Below, piece by piece: positions 53,986 to 63,264 of a stretch of 64,000 bases of DNA (position 1 is its first letter; each line of letters begins with the position of its first letter). Origin of the DNA: Devosia riboflavina (GTDB lineage Bacteria; Pseudomonadota; Alphaproteobacteria; Rhizobiales; Devosiaceae); assembly GCF_000743575.1 (NCBI RefSeq), contig NZ_JQGC01000007.1, forward strand, positions 62,001 to 126,000, given 5' to 3'. The notes under the pieces are model-generated. The model was not told the origin of the DNA. It saw nothing but the letters and a program-made list of their open reading frames with translations, and ran no database searches. The position numbers were made by a program, and so were the translations under genes.

Positions 53986-55230
53986 CCGAGATGTGATGTT
54001 CGGGCATAGATCAAAACTCGAAACCGGGCGGCCGGGTACCATTATGGCGATTCCTATGCCTGTTATGGTTGCGGCCGCCACAGGCGATAGCAGAGGACTG
54101 GCAACGCGAGCGGCGGGATGACCTTGCCAGCACGATAGCAGTTCATACCGGCTCGCCCTTGCCGGCCGGTAGCGGACTAGGCGAGCAGGCCGGTGAGAAA
54201 ATTGACACGGCCGTCTGCGGGTTCAAAAGTGACGCCGGGACCCACGCATACGGCGTCGCTCAATGCCGGCGAATGTATTGCCCTCGTACCGCAACTGCAT
54301 TGAATTAAGGAAGACAGCGATATCCTCGGCCTCGCTAAGAAGAAAATCGCTGCCGGGATAGCTCAGCAAGTACCCCGCTTTCATCAACATGTCGCTCAAC
54401 GACCTCACCGGCAGTGCTAGCAGGTCACGTCGCCGACGCGCCTCGAGGCTTTGCCAGCGGTCGAGTTCGGCCGCTGCGTCGGGAGAGTACCGGTGGTCAA
54501 GGGGATCTCCCAGGGGGACCAGGCGATCATAACTGAGAAAAGCCTGTCGATGGCGACGAATGCGCTGACGGAGGGCCGCGGACGGCCTTTGCCGAGAGAT
54601 ATGAAGTTCAGTCAAGATCAGGCTCCGCCCATGCAATCTGGAATCTGGGTCTGGGACGCTGGCATGGCCAAGACACTGAGGATGCGCTGGGGTGAGGGAA
54701 AGATGTTGCGCCCTCGATTGGCGTCGTCCGGCCCATTTTCGCCGGCGTTGGTACGATTTCGGCCATATCAAGCTCTTGTTGGCATAGAAATGAGGAGGTC
54801 GGCGGTCGCTGCGTGGACCACTTCTGAGCCGCCCGGGGCACGGCATTGTCGAAAATGAGGATCCGTTCTGGCCTTACAAGGCTAGCCTGCGGCTACGTTC
54901 TCCTTTGTCGATCGCGTGGTTAATTCGAACTTCTCCTCGCAGAAGGCCACGGAAGCGACGGTCGGGTCGCCATCGATCCCAGGCAGGAGGGGCAAAATGG
55001 TTGGATCTCTCAGTGTGATCGGGAGGTGGTCGAGCCTTTGTATCCAGCTGTATTTTTTCAAGGTGACTTGTCCCCGTCCTCTCGTCCCTCGTGCGCTCAT
55101 TTGACATTCCTGTCGCGTCTGAGCGATGTCCGGCCCATGTCGGTCGATGTCCCTTCACGCGTCGTACCCATCGTTAATCCTGCCTCCAATGGTGCTGTGA
55201 CAACACCGTGGTCCCGTTTCCCTTTCGCGC
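53986..55230. other. Weakly coding interval
   Basis: Apart from the minus-strand frame at 54223-54846, only short frames are present. A minus-strand frame of 72 residues ending at 54882 (ITLRDPTILPLLPGIDGDPT) has fair composition but no recognised family or clear ribosome-binding site. No repeat, RNA gene or mobile-element end is apparent. Confidence 0.35.
54223..54846 (-). CDS. Hypothetical protein, possibly frameshifted
   Basis: The C-terminal 110 residues look genuine: QAFLSYDRLVPLGDP, AAAELDRWQSLEARRRRDLL, ALPVRSLSDMLMKAGYLLSY and EAEDIAVFLNSM form helices of a type seen in rhizobial hypothetical proteins. The N-terminal part in this frame is low-complexity and Arg-rich. In a neighbouring frame MAEIVPTPAKMGRTTPIEGA reads better, so the real gene may start there (about 54766) and be broken by a frameshift near 54640. 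Function unknown. Confidence 0.4.
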   Translation of the reverse strand: MPCPGRLRSGPRSDRRPPHFYANKSLIWPKSYQRRRKWAGRRQSRAQHLSLTPAHPQCLGHASVPDPDSRLHGRSLILTELHISRQRPSAALRQRIRRHRQAFLSYDRLVPLGDPLDHRYSPDAAAELDRWQSLEARRRRDLLALPVRSLSDMLMKAGYLLSYPGSDFLLSEAEDIAVFLNSMQLRYEGNTFAGIERRRMRGSRRHF

Positions 55231-56007
55231 TCAAAGGGCGAGTTTCGGAGCTTTGGCTCTCGCTTCGGCAAGAGCGGCGTCAAGTGCAGGACGGAGCCCG
55301 GCGGCATCTGCCTCGTCAGCTGTCCATTTGATGCTTAGGTCTGTGGAGGAAAGCTTGAATATCGCAACCCTATCGGTGCCCGTTTCGCGACCGATCGCAG
55401 CATAGACGATCACATCGTAGGCCTCCGCTTGCTGGGGGAGGTATTGAAAGGCAATTTCCGGTTCAAGGCACTGCGGCGTTCCGGACGGATCGCAAGGGGC
55501 AGGCTGACCATCCTTGTAGCTCCAGATTAAATAAGTGACGGATTGCCCGTCCTTGCGAAAACTGGGCGTGCCATATTTCTCCAAGAGTGATGCCAGAAAC
55601 GGCTCGTACAATGGTGCCTGCCGATCGGTATTTCTGTAGTCGGCTTCACGCTGAACGAACACGGTCTGATTGCCGCTTGATAGGCCTGACAGTCTTGCGG
55701 ATAGGCGTTCGCCATCATGGTCCACCCACAGCGCGCGCGTATAGGGGACGCTGCGAACCATGATGCCGTTGCTCGAAATCGTTGTGCTGGTCGTAGTTTC
55801 TTCCGCGGCTGTGCCGGAAATGCTCGCTAGGGCAGCTCTTGCTTCATCGGCCGACATGCCCGGAACGAGGCCGCGAATGTCGATTTGCCTTCCAGGGACG
55901 CTGGATTGAGCGGCATCCATCAGAACTTCAGGGACGACGTCCTGAGCAAAGGCCATGGATGCAAAAAGCGCGAACAGGCAAGTGGCGACAAAGGGGTTGC
56001 GTTTCAT
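55231..56007 (-). CDS. Exported protein of unknown function
   Basis: A 258-residue protein with a clear signal peptide (MKRNPFVATCLFALFASMAFAQ). The mature part has IDIRGLVPGMSADEARAALA, a segment often seen in exported proteins with a repeat-like alpha/beta module, then VDHDGERLSARLSGLSSGNQ, LASLLEKYGTPSFRKDGQSV and two Cys (PCDPSGTPQC) likely to form a disulfide. No enzyme motif. It is divergent from the XRE regulator, and the operator-like boxes lie between them, so it may be the regulator's target. Confidence 0.75.
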   Translation of the reverse strand: MKRNPFVATCLFALFASMAFAQDVVPEVLMDAAQSSVPGRQIDIRGLVPGMSADEARAALASISGTAAEETTTSTTISSNGIMVRSVPYTRALWVDHDGERLSARLSGLSSGNQTVFVQREADYRNTDRQAPLYEPFLASLLEKYGTPSFRKDGQSVTYLIWSYKDGQPAPCDPSGTPQCLEPEIAFQYLPQQAEAYDVIVYAAIGRETGTDRVAIFKLSSTDLSIKWTADEADAAGLRPALDAALAEARAKAPKLAL

Positions 56008-56040
56008 CGAATTCTCCAGGTGAGCGAACTGGAATGCATC

Positions 56041-56090
56041 TTAAAGGCGACAAACTAATGTAACTTAAATCAGGTCGCCTTAAATGCGAC
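56041..56090. promoter_or_regulatory. Three-box operator in front of XRE regulator
   Basis: TTAAAGGCGAC (56041), its near-inverse GTCGCCTTAA (56074) and TTAAATGCGAC (56080) crowd the 90-bp gap between the divergent starts. The consensus TTAAnGCGAC half-sites fit an autoregulating XRE repressor that also controls the exported protein. Confidence 0.5.
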
Positions 56091-56097
56091 AATAGCA

Positions 56098-56400
56098 ATG
56101 ATGTGCGACGTGAAACGCACCCATCCAGACCAACTTCGCGAGACCCTTGCCCGCAATGTCCGATTGCTAAGGGCGAGCAGAAGCATGAGCCAGGAAATGC
56201 TGGCTTTCGAGTCCGGCATCAATCGTAGTTATGTCAGCGATGTCGAGCGCGGCATCCGGAATATATCGCTCGATAATGTCTCCAGGCTCGCCAAGGCACT
56301 TGCTGTGCCAGCCTGGTCGCTCCTTAAGGAGCCCGAGGTGTTGGACCCATCCGCGGCTGGGGCGCGCCCCGGCGGGGCGCCGAATGATCCCCAGGAGTAA
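56098..56400 (+). CDS. XRE-family helix-turn-helix regulator
   Basis: A 100-residue protein: LRETLARNVRLLRASRSMSQ, EMLAFESGINRSYVSDVERG, IRNISLDNVSRLAKALAVPA is a complete lambda-Cro/C1-type HTH of the kind found as restriction-modification controllers and small stress regulators. The C-terminal tail (DPSAAGARPGGAPNDPQE) is disordered. Two ATGs in a row (56098, 56101) are possible starts. Confidence 0.88.
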   Translation: MMCDVKRTHPDQLRETLARNVRLLRASRSMSQEMLAFESGINRSYVSDVERGIRNISLDNVSRLAKALAVPAWSLLKEPEVLDPSAAGARPGGAPNDPQE

Positions 56401-56748
56401 CCTCGTCTCTAAAATCGGAAAGTCTTACCCTCTAATGCGTTCGCCGACGGTGGTCTCGGAAGAAGGTAGTATTTGGGGGGTATTGAGAGGCGCCAAGTAT
56501 TGGTGAGATTCTCCGGACCAAATTGGCACCGGAAGGTGACCAGCAAATTCTCAGCCGATCCTCAGGGCGGCGGTGTTTCCCGATCCGTTTTCCGGCGTTC
56601 CAGTTTTGATAGCCGTTTTCGTGCGCGACGCGTCAATCGAAAACATGGTGACTCGGTCAGCAGGATGACTTCGCGCATCCTGAACAAAATTGACTCATCG
56701 GATAAAGCGAGATGAGGTATCGACCGTTCTCGTTGGGTCGATCTGGCT
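56401..56748. other. Interval without supported gene
   Basis: About 350 bp between the XRE gene and the 3' end of the phage-like gene. Frames are short and lack motifs. No terminator with a T-run is evident. Confidence 0.35.
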
Positions 56749-57462
56749 TCACTGTAGGAGGATATGCCGCAGGGGTGAGGGCGCCATGCGCAGAACTGCA
56801 GTCAAGGTTGCTGGCTGGTCAGAGGCATCCCGGAATTCGCCTGAATGTTTTGCCAGCTGGTACCGGCCAAGCGGCGTTATCAATACCAGAACGTCGCCTT
56901 TGCTGGCATAGGCGTCGAATTGATTGTTGGTATGTGCCGCAGTGCACCAGCGGGTGCCGCGGCCCCACCAGCGTGCGGCTTGTTCATTGCCCAACCGGAC
57001 GAGGCACCACTTGTCCTTTTTGAAAAGAACCTGGCTCGCACAATAGGCTGCTGCACGCTCCGCCTCACGCATGATTCGGGCCTCCTGGGGATGTACTTCC
57101 TGGTAGGCGGCGAAAATCTCTTCGGCGCTCTGATATTGGTTGATGTCGCGTCTTGCGAGGGGGAGGTGGTGCCGTAGGGCGTCAAATTCGCTTAACGCAG
57201 AACTCAGTAATTCGAGATCTTCAATGCGCGCCATCGATCGCAGCCCCCCAATCGACCACATTTGGCGGCGCCAGCGGGCGAGCCAAGACCCATAGCGGTG
57301 GGAACGGCTAGGGTCGCAGCTAAGGATAAGTGCGAGTGCGTTCTTCTCGATCCTGACCGAGTTCGTTTGGTCAAGACGCTCCAGACCGGCACGATTCCAT
57401 GCGGCTTGAAGATGGGTATTAATAACGAAGTCGATGCGCTTCAGATGCGATGAACCGGCCAT
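56749..57462 (-). CDS. PcfJ-like / phage-type hypothetical protein
   Basis: About 237 residues from ATG 57462 (MAGSSHLKRIDFVINTHLQ); an upstream GTG at 57519 would add 19. The C-terminal segment LVRLGNEQAARWWGRGTRWC, TAAHTNNQFDAYASKGDVLV, LITPLGRYQLAKHSGEFRDA resembles the GTxWC...N.F..Y....L.vI....kyQ pattern of PcfJ-like and phage proteins. Role unknown; its presence hints at plasmid or phage ancestry of this segment. Confidence 0.6.
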   Translation of the reverse strand: MAGSSHLKRIDFVINTHLQAAWNRAGLERLDQTNSVRIEKNALALILSCDPSRSHRYGSWLARWRRQMWSIGGLRSMARIEDLELLSSALSEFDALRHHLPLARRDINQYQSAEEIFAAYQEVHPQEARIMREAERAAAYCASQVLFKKDKWCLVRLGNEQAARWWGRGTRWCTAAHTNNQFDAYASKGDVLVLITPLGRYQLAKHSGEFRDASDQPATLTAVLRMAPSPLRHILLQ

Positions 57463-57935
57463 GATGACAAACCTGGCTTTGCACGTCGTCTCAGCCAAGT
57501 CGGGAAATGGGAAATTCACCGGATTTGGCCCTAACCGCTGAGCAGTGCTAGCTCACGATGGCGCCTTGACGATATTCGGGTAGAGCGCGCCCGTTGAGGC
57601 CAAGCAAGTTGCGGACGGCCGGCTAGCCCCTCAGCAACATCCAAATCGCTCGTCGGTGAGGCGAAAGGGGAACAGTCTGTCACGCAATTCGCCTTCGATG
57701 CTATTGCGTCGTTTGGGGGCAATGTCCACATCGTGATAATAGCTCGGCGCTTTCCCGAGCGTGCGGCTTTCCTCCCGCGATGGTGCGTGCAAGAACCTTG
57801 TCGAGGGCGCGAGGAGCTTGCCTTCGAGGGAAAACCAGAAATCTCGAGTTTGGAGACTGGCACCGAGAGCGTTGCCGGCTGGTGGCGAAGCTTTGTCGTC
57901 ATTCCCTCAAAGATTGCAAATGGAACGGACACGAG
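57463..57935. other. Interval upstream of the second dapA-like gene
   Basis: About 470 bp. Frames on both strands are poor in coding character. It should contain the promoter of the ABC operon that follows, but I see no convincing operator palindrome. Confidence 0.35.
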
Positions 57936-58862
57936 ATGAGCAGCGAACATTTGAAAACCAACGCGGTCTGGCCGGTGATGCTGACGCCCATGACATGGAG
58001 CGGCGCGATCGATTGGGATGCGGTGGACCGCTTGACCGACTGGTATATCGAGGCAGGGTGCCTTGGACTTTTCACCAATTCGCGCTCGAGCGAGGTCGAA
58101 TTTCTAACTTCCGAAGAGCGCGTCGAGCTTGCCGCTCGCGTGGTCAAGCGCGCGAATGGCCGCGCCGCCGTCATCGCGACGGGCACGTTTGGCGCATCGC
58201 CCGACAAGGAGATTGCTTCGATCAAGCAGATTGCCGATGTGGGCGCTGATGCCGTGTGCATCCTCACCAATCATCTCGGTTCGCCAGGCGATTCCGAGGC
58301 GCAGTGGAGCGGCAATCTCAAGCGCATCGTCGATGGAACCGGCGATATTCCGCTTGGATTTTACGAGTGCCCGACGCCGTGGAAACGCCTCGTTCCAACC
58401 ACAGTCTACGAATGGGCGGCCAAGACCGGGCGCTTCGTGTTCCATAAGGACGTGAGCCATTCAGTGCCTGATATGAAGGCCAAGCTCGAGGTCTCGCGCG
58501 GATCGCCGATGCGGCTCTACAATGGCCAGATTTCCTCTGTCATCGAATCCATGCAGCTCGGTGGTTCCGGCCATTCGGGTTATGCATCGAGCATCGCGCC
58601 GGAATTGCTCGTCTGGCTCTGTGCCAATGGCACGCGCGATGATGAGGATACACGTCTTGTTCAGCGCTTGATGACGGTCTTCGAGCGTATGATCAACGTC
58701 AAATATCCCAGCTCGCTCAAGCAATTGCTCAATGAGACCGGCCGTCTGCGCATGACCCCGTTCAGCCGCATGACGGGTGCCGAGCCGCTGGGCGATCACG
58801 AATTCGATCCGCTGCTCAATATGGTTGATCTCATCAAGAGCCTCAATATCAAGACCACTTGA
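57936..58862 (+). CDS. Atypical DapA-family lyase
   Basis: A 308-residue TIM-barrel protein. The Schiff-base Lys is visible in FVFHKDVSHS and a Tyr in LGFYECPTPWKRL. The normally invariant GTTGE loop is replaced by LFTNSRSSEVEFLTSEER, so carboxylate binding must differ from DapA, NanA and KDG aldolases. ATG 57936 (MSSEHLKTNAVW) is preferred to the longer open frame upstream. It leads an operon with a peptide-type ABC transporter, suggesting that the imported compound is cleaved or decarboxylated by this enzyme. Confidence 0.88.
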   Translation: MSSEHLKTNAVWPVMLTPMTWSGAIDWDAVDRLTDWYIEAGCLGLFTNSRSSEVEFLTSEERVELAARVVKRANGRAAVIATGTFGASPDKEIASIKQIADVGADAVCILTNHLGSPGDSEAQWSGNLKRIVDGTGDIPLGFYECPTPWKRLVPTTVYEWAAKTGRFVFHKDVSHSVPDMKAKLEVSRGSPMRLYNGQISSVIESMQLGGSGHSGYASSIAPELLVWLCANGTRDDEDTRLVQRLMTVFERMINVKYPSSLKQLLNETGRLRMTPFSRMTGAEPLGDHEFDPLLNMVDLIKSLNIKTT

Positions 58863-58944
58863 AAAACCGGGGCCCGGCCTGGGGGAGCCAGGAACAGCCG
58901 GGTCCCTGCCCCCGAAAGGGCAATGCAACAGGAGGAAACTGCAT

Positions 58945-60459
58945 ATGACCATTACTCTGTCGTGGGCTGGGCGACCGACGCTCCGCCGCGCCACGCTTGC
59001 TCTCTCGTTCATGGGGATGCTGACCGCTGGCGTCTCCGCCGAAACGCTGACCCTGGCGGTTGCGCTCGACAATGGTTCGTTCGATCCGGCCATCGTCGAA
59101 AATGGTCCGCGCGCCCAATATTGGGCGGCCGTCTATGACACGCTTCTGCTGATGGAACCGGATGGATCCATCGTCGGTAACCTCGCTGAGAGCTATGCTT
59201 ACAATGAGGACAATACGGTCCTCACCCTCAAGCTCCGTCAAGACGTCAAGTTCACCGACGGCGCGCCCTTCAATGCCGAAGCGGTCAAAGCCAATGTCGA
59301 GCATTTGCGCGGGGGCACCGGCCAGAACAGCTTCATGGTCGGTGCGGTTACCGATATCGTCATTGTCGACGACTTCACCGTCGAGTTGCATCTGTCGGCG
59401 GCCAATCCGGCGCAGCTAACTTATCTCACCATGGCCGGCGGCGTCATGGGGAGCCCAGCGGCACTGGGTACCGAAGAGATCATTTCCGTGCCTGTCGGCT
59501 CGGGCCCCTATATGCTCGACGTCGCCAATACCACTAAGGGCGCGCAATATAGCTTTGTGCGCAACCCCGACTACTGGAACGCCGAAGCCTTTCCCTATGA
59601 CGCGGTCGTGTTGATCCCGATGGGAGAAATCACCGCACGCATGAACGCTTTGCGGTCTGGTCAAGTCGATGGCGCGCAGGGCAATGCCCAGACGGCCGCT
59701 GAGGCCGAAGCTTCGGGCCTCAGCGTCAACCGTACACCCATCGACCGGCACGGCCTGATCCTTGCGGACCGCGAAGGTGCCCTCGTGCCGGCACTAGGCG
59801 ATGTGCGCGTGCGTCAGGCCATCAATCACGCCATCGATGGCGAAGGCCTGTTGGCGGCCATTCAGCGTAATCTCGGCCACCACACGACGCAGGTCTTCAA
59901 TCTCAACAGCGTCGCTTATGTGCCCGAGCTCGATGACCGCTATCCCTTCGATCCAGAAAAAGCCAAGGCGCTGCTGGCCGAAGCGGGCTATGCCAATGGC
60001 TTCGATCTGACCCTGCCGGAAAACCCAACGGTGCCGGCCAATCCGATTATCACCCAGCAGCTCGCCGATGTCGGCATCCGGGTGATCTGGGACAAGGTCG
60101 TGTCCGAGAACTATGTGACCGAAGCCCAATCCAAGCGCTATGGCGCCTTCTGGATGTCGCTCAGCACTGGCAATCCCTGGTGGGATATGACCAAGCAGAT
60201 TTCGGCCAGCGGTCCCTGGAACCCGTTCGACAGCGCTACGCCCGAACTCGACGCGCTCCTCGCCAAAGCCCAGGCCGCCAGCGGCGACGAGTACACAGCG
60301 CTGATGCGCGAGGTGAATACCTATGTCACCGAGAATGCCTGGTTCGATATCTGGTACCAGGCGGATGCGGTTTATTTCGCGGCGCCCGATGTGAAGGTGA
60401 CCATGCATCCGCAAAATGTGGTCCCCTATATCCGCCACTTCGCGCCCGCAACGGAGTAG
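58945..60459 (+). CDS. ABC transporter substrate-binding protein, family 5
   Basis: A 504-residue receptor. Signal peptide MTITLSWAGRPTLRRATLAL...GVSA; then LTLAVALDNGSFDPAIVENG and TLKLRQDVKFTDGAPFNAEA, the family-5 signature. An AGGAGG site lies 8 bp upstream of ATG 58945. At about 500 residues it has typical DppA/NikA size. The ligand is unknown; the preceding DapA-like lyase points to a small carboxylated compound or opine-like molecule rather than a plain peptide. Confidence 0.92.
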   Translation: MTITLSWAGRPTLRRATLALSFMGMLTAGVSAETLTLAVALDNGSFDPAIVENGPRAQYWAAVYDTLLLMEPDGSIVGNLAESYAYNEDNTVLTLKLRQDVKFTDGAPFNAEAVKANVEHLRGGTGQNSFMVGAVTDIVIVDDFTVELHLSAANPAQLTYLTMAGGVMGSPAALGTEEIISVPVGSGPYMLDVANTTKGAQYSFVRNPDYWNAEAFPYDAVVLIPMGEITARMNALRSGQVDGAQGNAQTAAEAEASGLSVNRTPIDRHGLILADREGALVPALGDVRVRQAINHAIDGEGLLAAIQRNLGHHTTQVFNLNSVAYVPELDDRYPFDPEKAKALLAEAGYANGFDLTLPENPTVPANPIITQQLADVGIRVIWDKVVSENYVTEAQSKRYGAFWMSLSTGNPWWDMTKQISASGPWNPFDSATPELDALLAKAQAASGDEYTALMREVNTYVTENAWFDIWYQADAVYFAAPDVKVTMHPQNVVPYIRHFAPATE

Positions 60460-60477
60460 CCTCCCAGCTACACTGAA

Positions 60478-60513
60478 CCGGAGCAGCCATGGCCCAGACC
60501 ATGGCTGCTCCGG
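60478..60513 (+). other. Strong hairpin between binding-protein and permease genes
   Basis: Perfect fifteen-base arms CCGGAGCAGCCATGG / CCATGGCTGCTCCGG with a six-base loop, between the binding-protein stop and the permease start 20 bp further on. No T-run. This is the longest perfect stem of the series found after binding-protein genes here. Confidence 0.65.
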
Positions 60514-60532
60514 CAATCTGAAAGGACGATGG

Positions 60533-61474
60533 ATGACCGGATATGTGATCCAGAGGTTCGCTTCGGCGATGCTCTTGTTGCTGACCATTACGGCGGTGGC
60601 CTATGGCCTGATCTATAGCGGCGGCGCGGAAGTCTCGCGCTCGATCCTGGGCGAATTGGCAACCGACGAACAGGTTGCCGCCAAGAATGTCGAACTGGGC
60701 CTCGATCAGCCCCTGCCCATCCAATACGGTAATTGGCTGGCCAATGCGGTTCGGGGCGATCTCGGGCGGTCATGGTTTAGCGCCGAACGCGTGTCGGACG
60801 CGATCGCGTCGCGACTGGGCGTCACCCTTTCCATCGTCTCGGTTGCCATTCTCATCTGTACCGTGATCAGCGTGGCCCTGGGGGCCTTTGCTGCGGTCAG
60901 GCGCGGTTGGTGGGACAGGGCAGTGCAGATCGTTTCCGTCATCGGCGAGGCATTGCCCAATTTCTGGGTCGGGCTTTTGCTGGTCGCCACATTCGCCATT
61001 TCCCTTCGGCTTTTCCCGGCCACGGGCTTTGTACCACTCAATCGCTCGCCGCTTGGCTGGCTAAGCAGCATCACGCTGCCGGTGACGGCACTGGTGATCG
61101 GGGGCGTCGCCTCGGCCGCGGCCCAGGTGCGCGGCGCGTTGATCGATGTGTTGAGCCGGGACTATATCCGAACTTTGCGTGCCCGTGGTCTTCCTGAAAA
61201 CCGGGTCATTCTGCGCCATGCGCTGCGCAATGCTGCGCCCGCGGCCATCACGGTTCTTTCCCTGCAATTCATCGGGATGATTGGTGGTGCGGTGATGATC
61301 GAGAAGGTTTTTGCGTTGCCCGGCATGGGAACGCTGGCCATCGATGCGACGGTGCGCGGCGATATACCGGTCATTATGGGTGTCTTAATCACCATGGCGC
61401 TGATCGTGGTGGTGGTGAATCTGTTCGTCGATCTTGCCAATGCCTGGATCAACCCGAAAGCGAGGCTGGCATGA
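60533..61474 (+). CDS. ABC transporter permease, DppB type
   Basis: A 313-residue membrane subunit beginning MTGYVIQRFASAMLLLLTIT. The coupling loop is LRARGLPENRVILRHALRNA; it ends in DLANAWINPKARLA. ATG 60533 has AAAGGA 6 bp upstream. Its stop overlaps the start of the fused permease-ATPase (ATGA). Confidence 0.92.
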   Translation: MTGYVIQRFASAMLLLLTITAVAYGLIYSGGAEVSRSILGELATDEQVAAKNVELGLDQPLPIQYGNWLANAVRGDLGRSWFSAERVSDAIASRLGVTLSIVSVAILICTVISVALGAFAAVRRGWWDRAVQIVSVIGEALPNFWVGLLLVATFAISLRLFPATGFVPLNRSPLGWLSSITLPVTALVIGGVASAAAQVRGALIDVLSRDYIRTLRARGLPENRVILRHALRNAAPAAITVLSLQFIGMIGGAVMIEKVFALPGMGTLAIDATVRGDIPVIMGVLITMALIVVVVNLFVDLANAWINPKARLA

Positions 61475-63264
61475 GTACAGTGGACCTTGAAGCTGTCACT
61501 ACGCCAGCCGTTGCCACGAGGCAGGGTCGCGCCGTATTGCGCCGCTTCCTCCGCAATCCGCTGGCCGTCATTGCTAGCCTCGTTTTCCTGGCTATCGTCC
61601 TGTCTGCGGTTTTCGCCCTCTGGCTTGCGCCCTATGGTGCTAATTTCACCAAGCTCGCTTTGGTGACCGCCCCGCCGGGAGAGGAATTCCTGCTTGGCGG
61701 GGACGGCGCCGGCCGCGATGTGCTGAGCCGCCTCATCTATGCTGGGCAGTTGACGCTGGCGGGGTCCTTTCTCACCGTCCTCGTGGCGGCGGGTCTTGGC
61801 GTCAGCACAGGACTTATCGCGGGCTATTTCGGCGGCTGGTTCGATCGTTTCGGCGGGTGGATGGCCAATTTTCTCATCGTGCTGCCGGGCACCATCGTGC
61901 TCGTCGCCATGTTCACGCTGATCGGGCCCAATATCATCATCACCATGGTGGTTCTGGGCGTGCTGATCGCCCCGAACTTTTTCCGTCTGGTGCGCAACCT
62001 CGTCATTTCGGTGCGGAACGAACTTTATGTCGATGCTGCGCGGGTCTCGGGGCTGTCCGATGGCCGCATCATCAGCCGGCACATCCTGTCCGTTGTCCGG
62101 GCGCCGATCATCATCATGGCAGCATCGGTCTGGGGCATCGCCATCGTGGTGCAGGCCGGGCTTGAATTCATCGGCCTTGGCGATCCGACGACGCCCACCT
62201 GGGGCAGCATGCTGCTCGATGCCTATAACAATATCTATATCGGCAGGCATCTGCTGCTGCCGCCGGGATTGATGATCGGGCTGACGGTGGGGGCGCTTAT
62301 CCTGATCGGCAATGGCCTGCGCGATGCGCTCAATGGCGAAGAGGCCATTATGGTCGCGCCGCGCCAGCGAGTGAAGGACACGGCGCGGGCCGCAGTTGCG
62401 GTGCCTTCGGTTCCAGAAGCCCTCCTTGAGGTGCACGGCCTGTCGGTGGGGTATGCCGGTCGGGATGGCTCCACCAAGACCGTCGTCAGGTCCGTCGGCT
62501 TTACTATCGCGCGGGGCGAGATACTTGGCCTTGTGGGGGAATCCGGTTCGGGGAAAACCCAAACGGCGCTCAGCGTGCTGCGCCTCCTGCCCGAGGGCGG
62601 CATGGTCACCGGCGGCGGCATCTGGCTTGAGGGACAGAACTTGGCCGGGTTTAGCGACGCACAGATGCAGGCCATTCGCGGCAGGCGCATCGGCTATATT
62701 CCGCAGGAGCCGATGAGCAATCTCGATCCTTTGTTCCGTGTCGGCAGCCAGCTCTGTGAGCCGCTGCAGGTCGTCGGCGGCCTCAGCCGGCAAGAGGCCA
62801 GGGACAAGGCATTGGCTCTTCTTGAGCGCGTCGGCATTGCCGATCCACACCGCGTCTTCATGAGCTATCCGCACCAGATCAGCGGCGGCATGGCCCAGCG
62901 CGTACTCATTGCCGGGGCATTGTCCTGTGATCCCGACCTGCTGATTGCCGATGAACCGACGACGGCGCTCGATGTGACGGTACAGGCCGAAATTCTCGAC
63001 CTGATCCGGGACCTCCAGGCCGAACGCAATCTCGGCGTGCTGATGGTGACGCATAATTTCGGTGTCGTCGCGGATCTTTGTGATCGCGTCGCCGTCATGC
63101 GCGGCGGCGAGATTGTCGAGTTGGGCCCGGTCAACGATATCTTTGCACGTCCCCAACACGACTATACGCGCACCCTCCTGGCCTCGACGCTTGAGGATGC
63201 GCCTGTGCGCCCGCCGCTCGTGCCGCGGCCACCCCGTCAGCAGAGCGCAGGAGCAGAGGCATGA
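61471..63264 (+). CDS. Fused DppC-type permease and DppD-type ATPase
   Basis: A 597-residue fusion. Residues 1 to about 290 are a DppC permease (LLGGDGAGRDVLSRLIYAGQ; coupling loop DAARVSGLSDGRIISRHILS; NGLRDALNG). A short linker (about 290-315) joins an ABC cassette with Walker A GESGSGKTQTALS, signature ISGGMAQRVLIAGAL and Walker B LLIADEPTTALD. The usual DppD C-terminal Cys-rich extension is missing. Fusion fixes the stoichiometry of one ATPase per DppC. The separate DppF-type ATPase follows with an ATGA overlap. Confidence 0.93.
   Translation: MSTVDLEAVTTPAVATRQGRAVLRRFLRNPLAVIASLVFLAIVLSAVFALWLAPYGANFTKLALVTAPPGEEFLLGGDGAGRDVLSRLIYAGQLTLAGSFLTVLVAAGLGVSTGLIAGYFGGWFDRFGGWMANFLIVLPGTIVLVAMFTLIGPNIIITMVVLGVLIAPNFFRLVRNLVISVRNELYVDAARVSGLSDGRIISRHILSVVRAPIIIMAASVWGIAIVVQAGLEFIGLGDPTTPTWGSMLLDAYNNIYIGRHLLLPPGLMIGLTVGALILIGNGLRDALNGEEAIMVAPRQRVKDTARAAVAVPSVPEALLEVHGLSVGYAGRDGSTKTVVRSVGFTIARGEILGLVGESGSGKTQTALSVLRLLPEGGMVTGGGIWLEGQNLAGFSDAQMQAIRGRRIGYIPQEPMSNLDPLFRVGSQLCEPLQVVGGLSRQEARDKALALLERVGIADPHRVFMSYPHQISGGMAQRVLIAGALSCDPDLLIADEPTTALDVTVQAEILDLIRDLQAERNLGVLMVTHNFGVVADLCDRVAVMRGGEIVELGPVNDIFARPQHDYTRTLLASTLEDAPVRPPLVPRPPRQQSAGAEA

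Noticed and set aside
61162..63159. Long minus-strand open frame opposite the permease-ATPase fusion.
   Set aside because: Shadow frame with His/Arg/Asp-rich composition; the plus-strand fusion has all ABC motifs.
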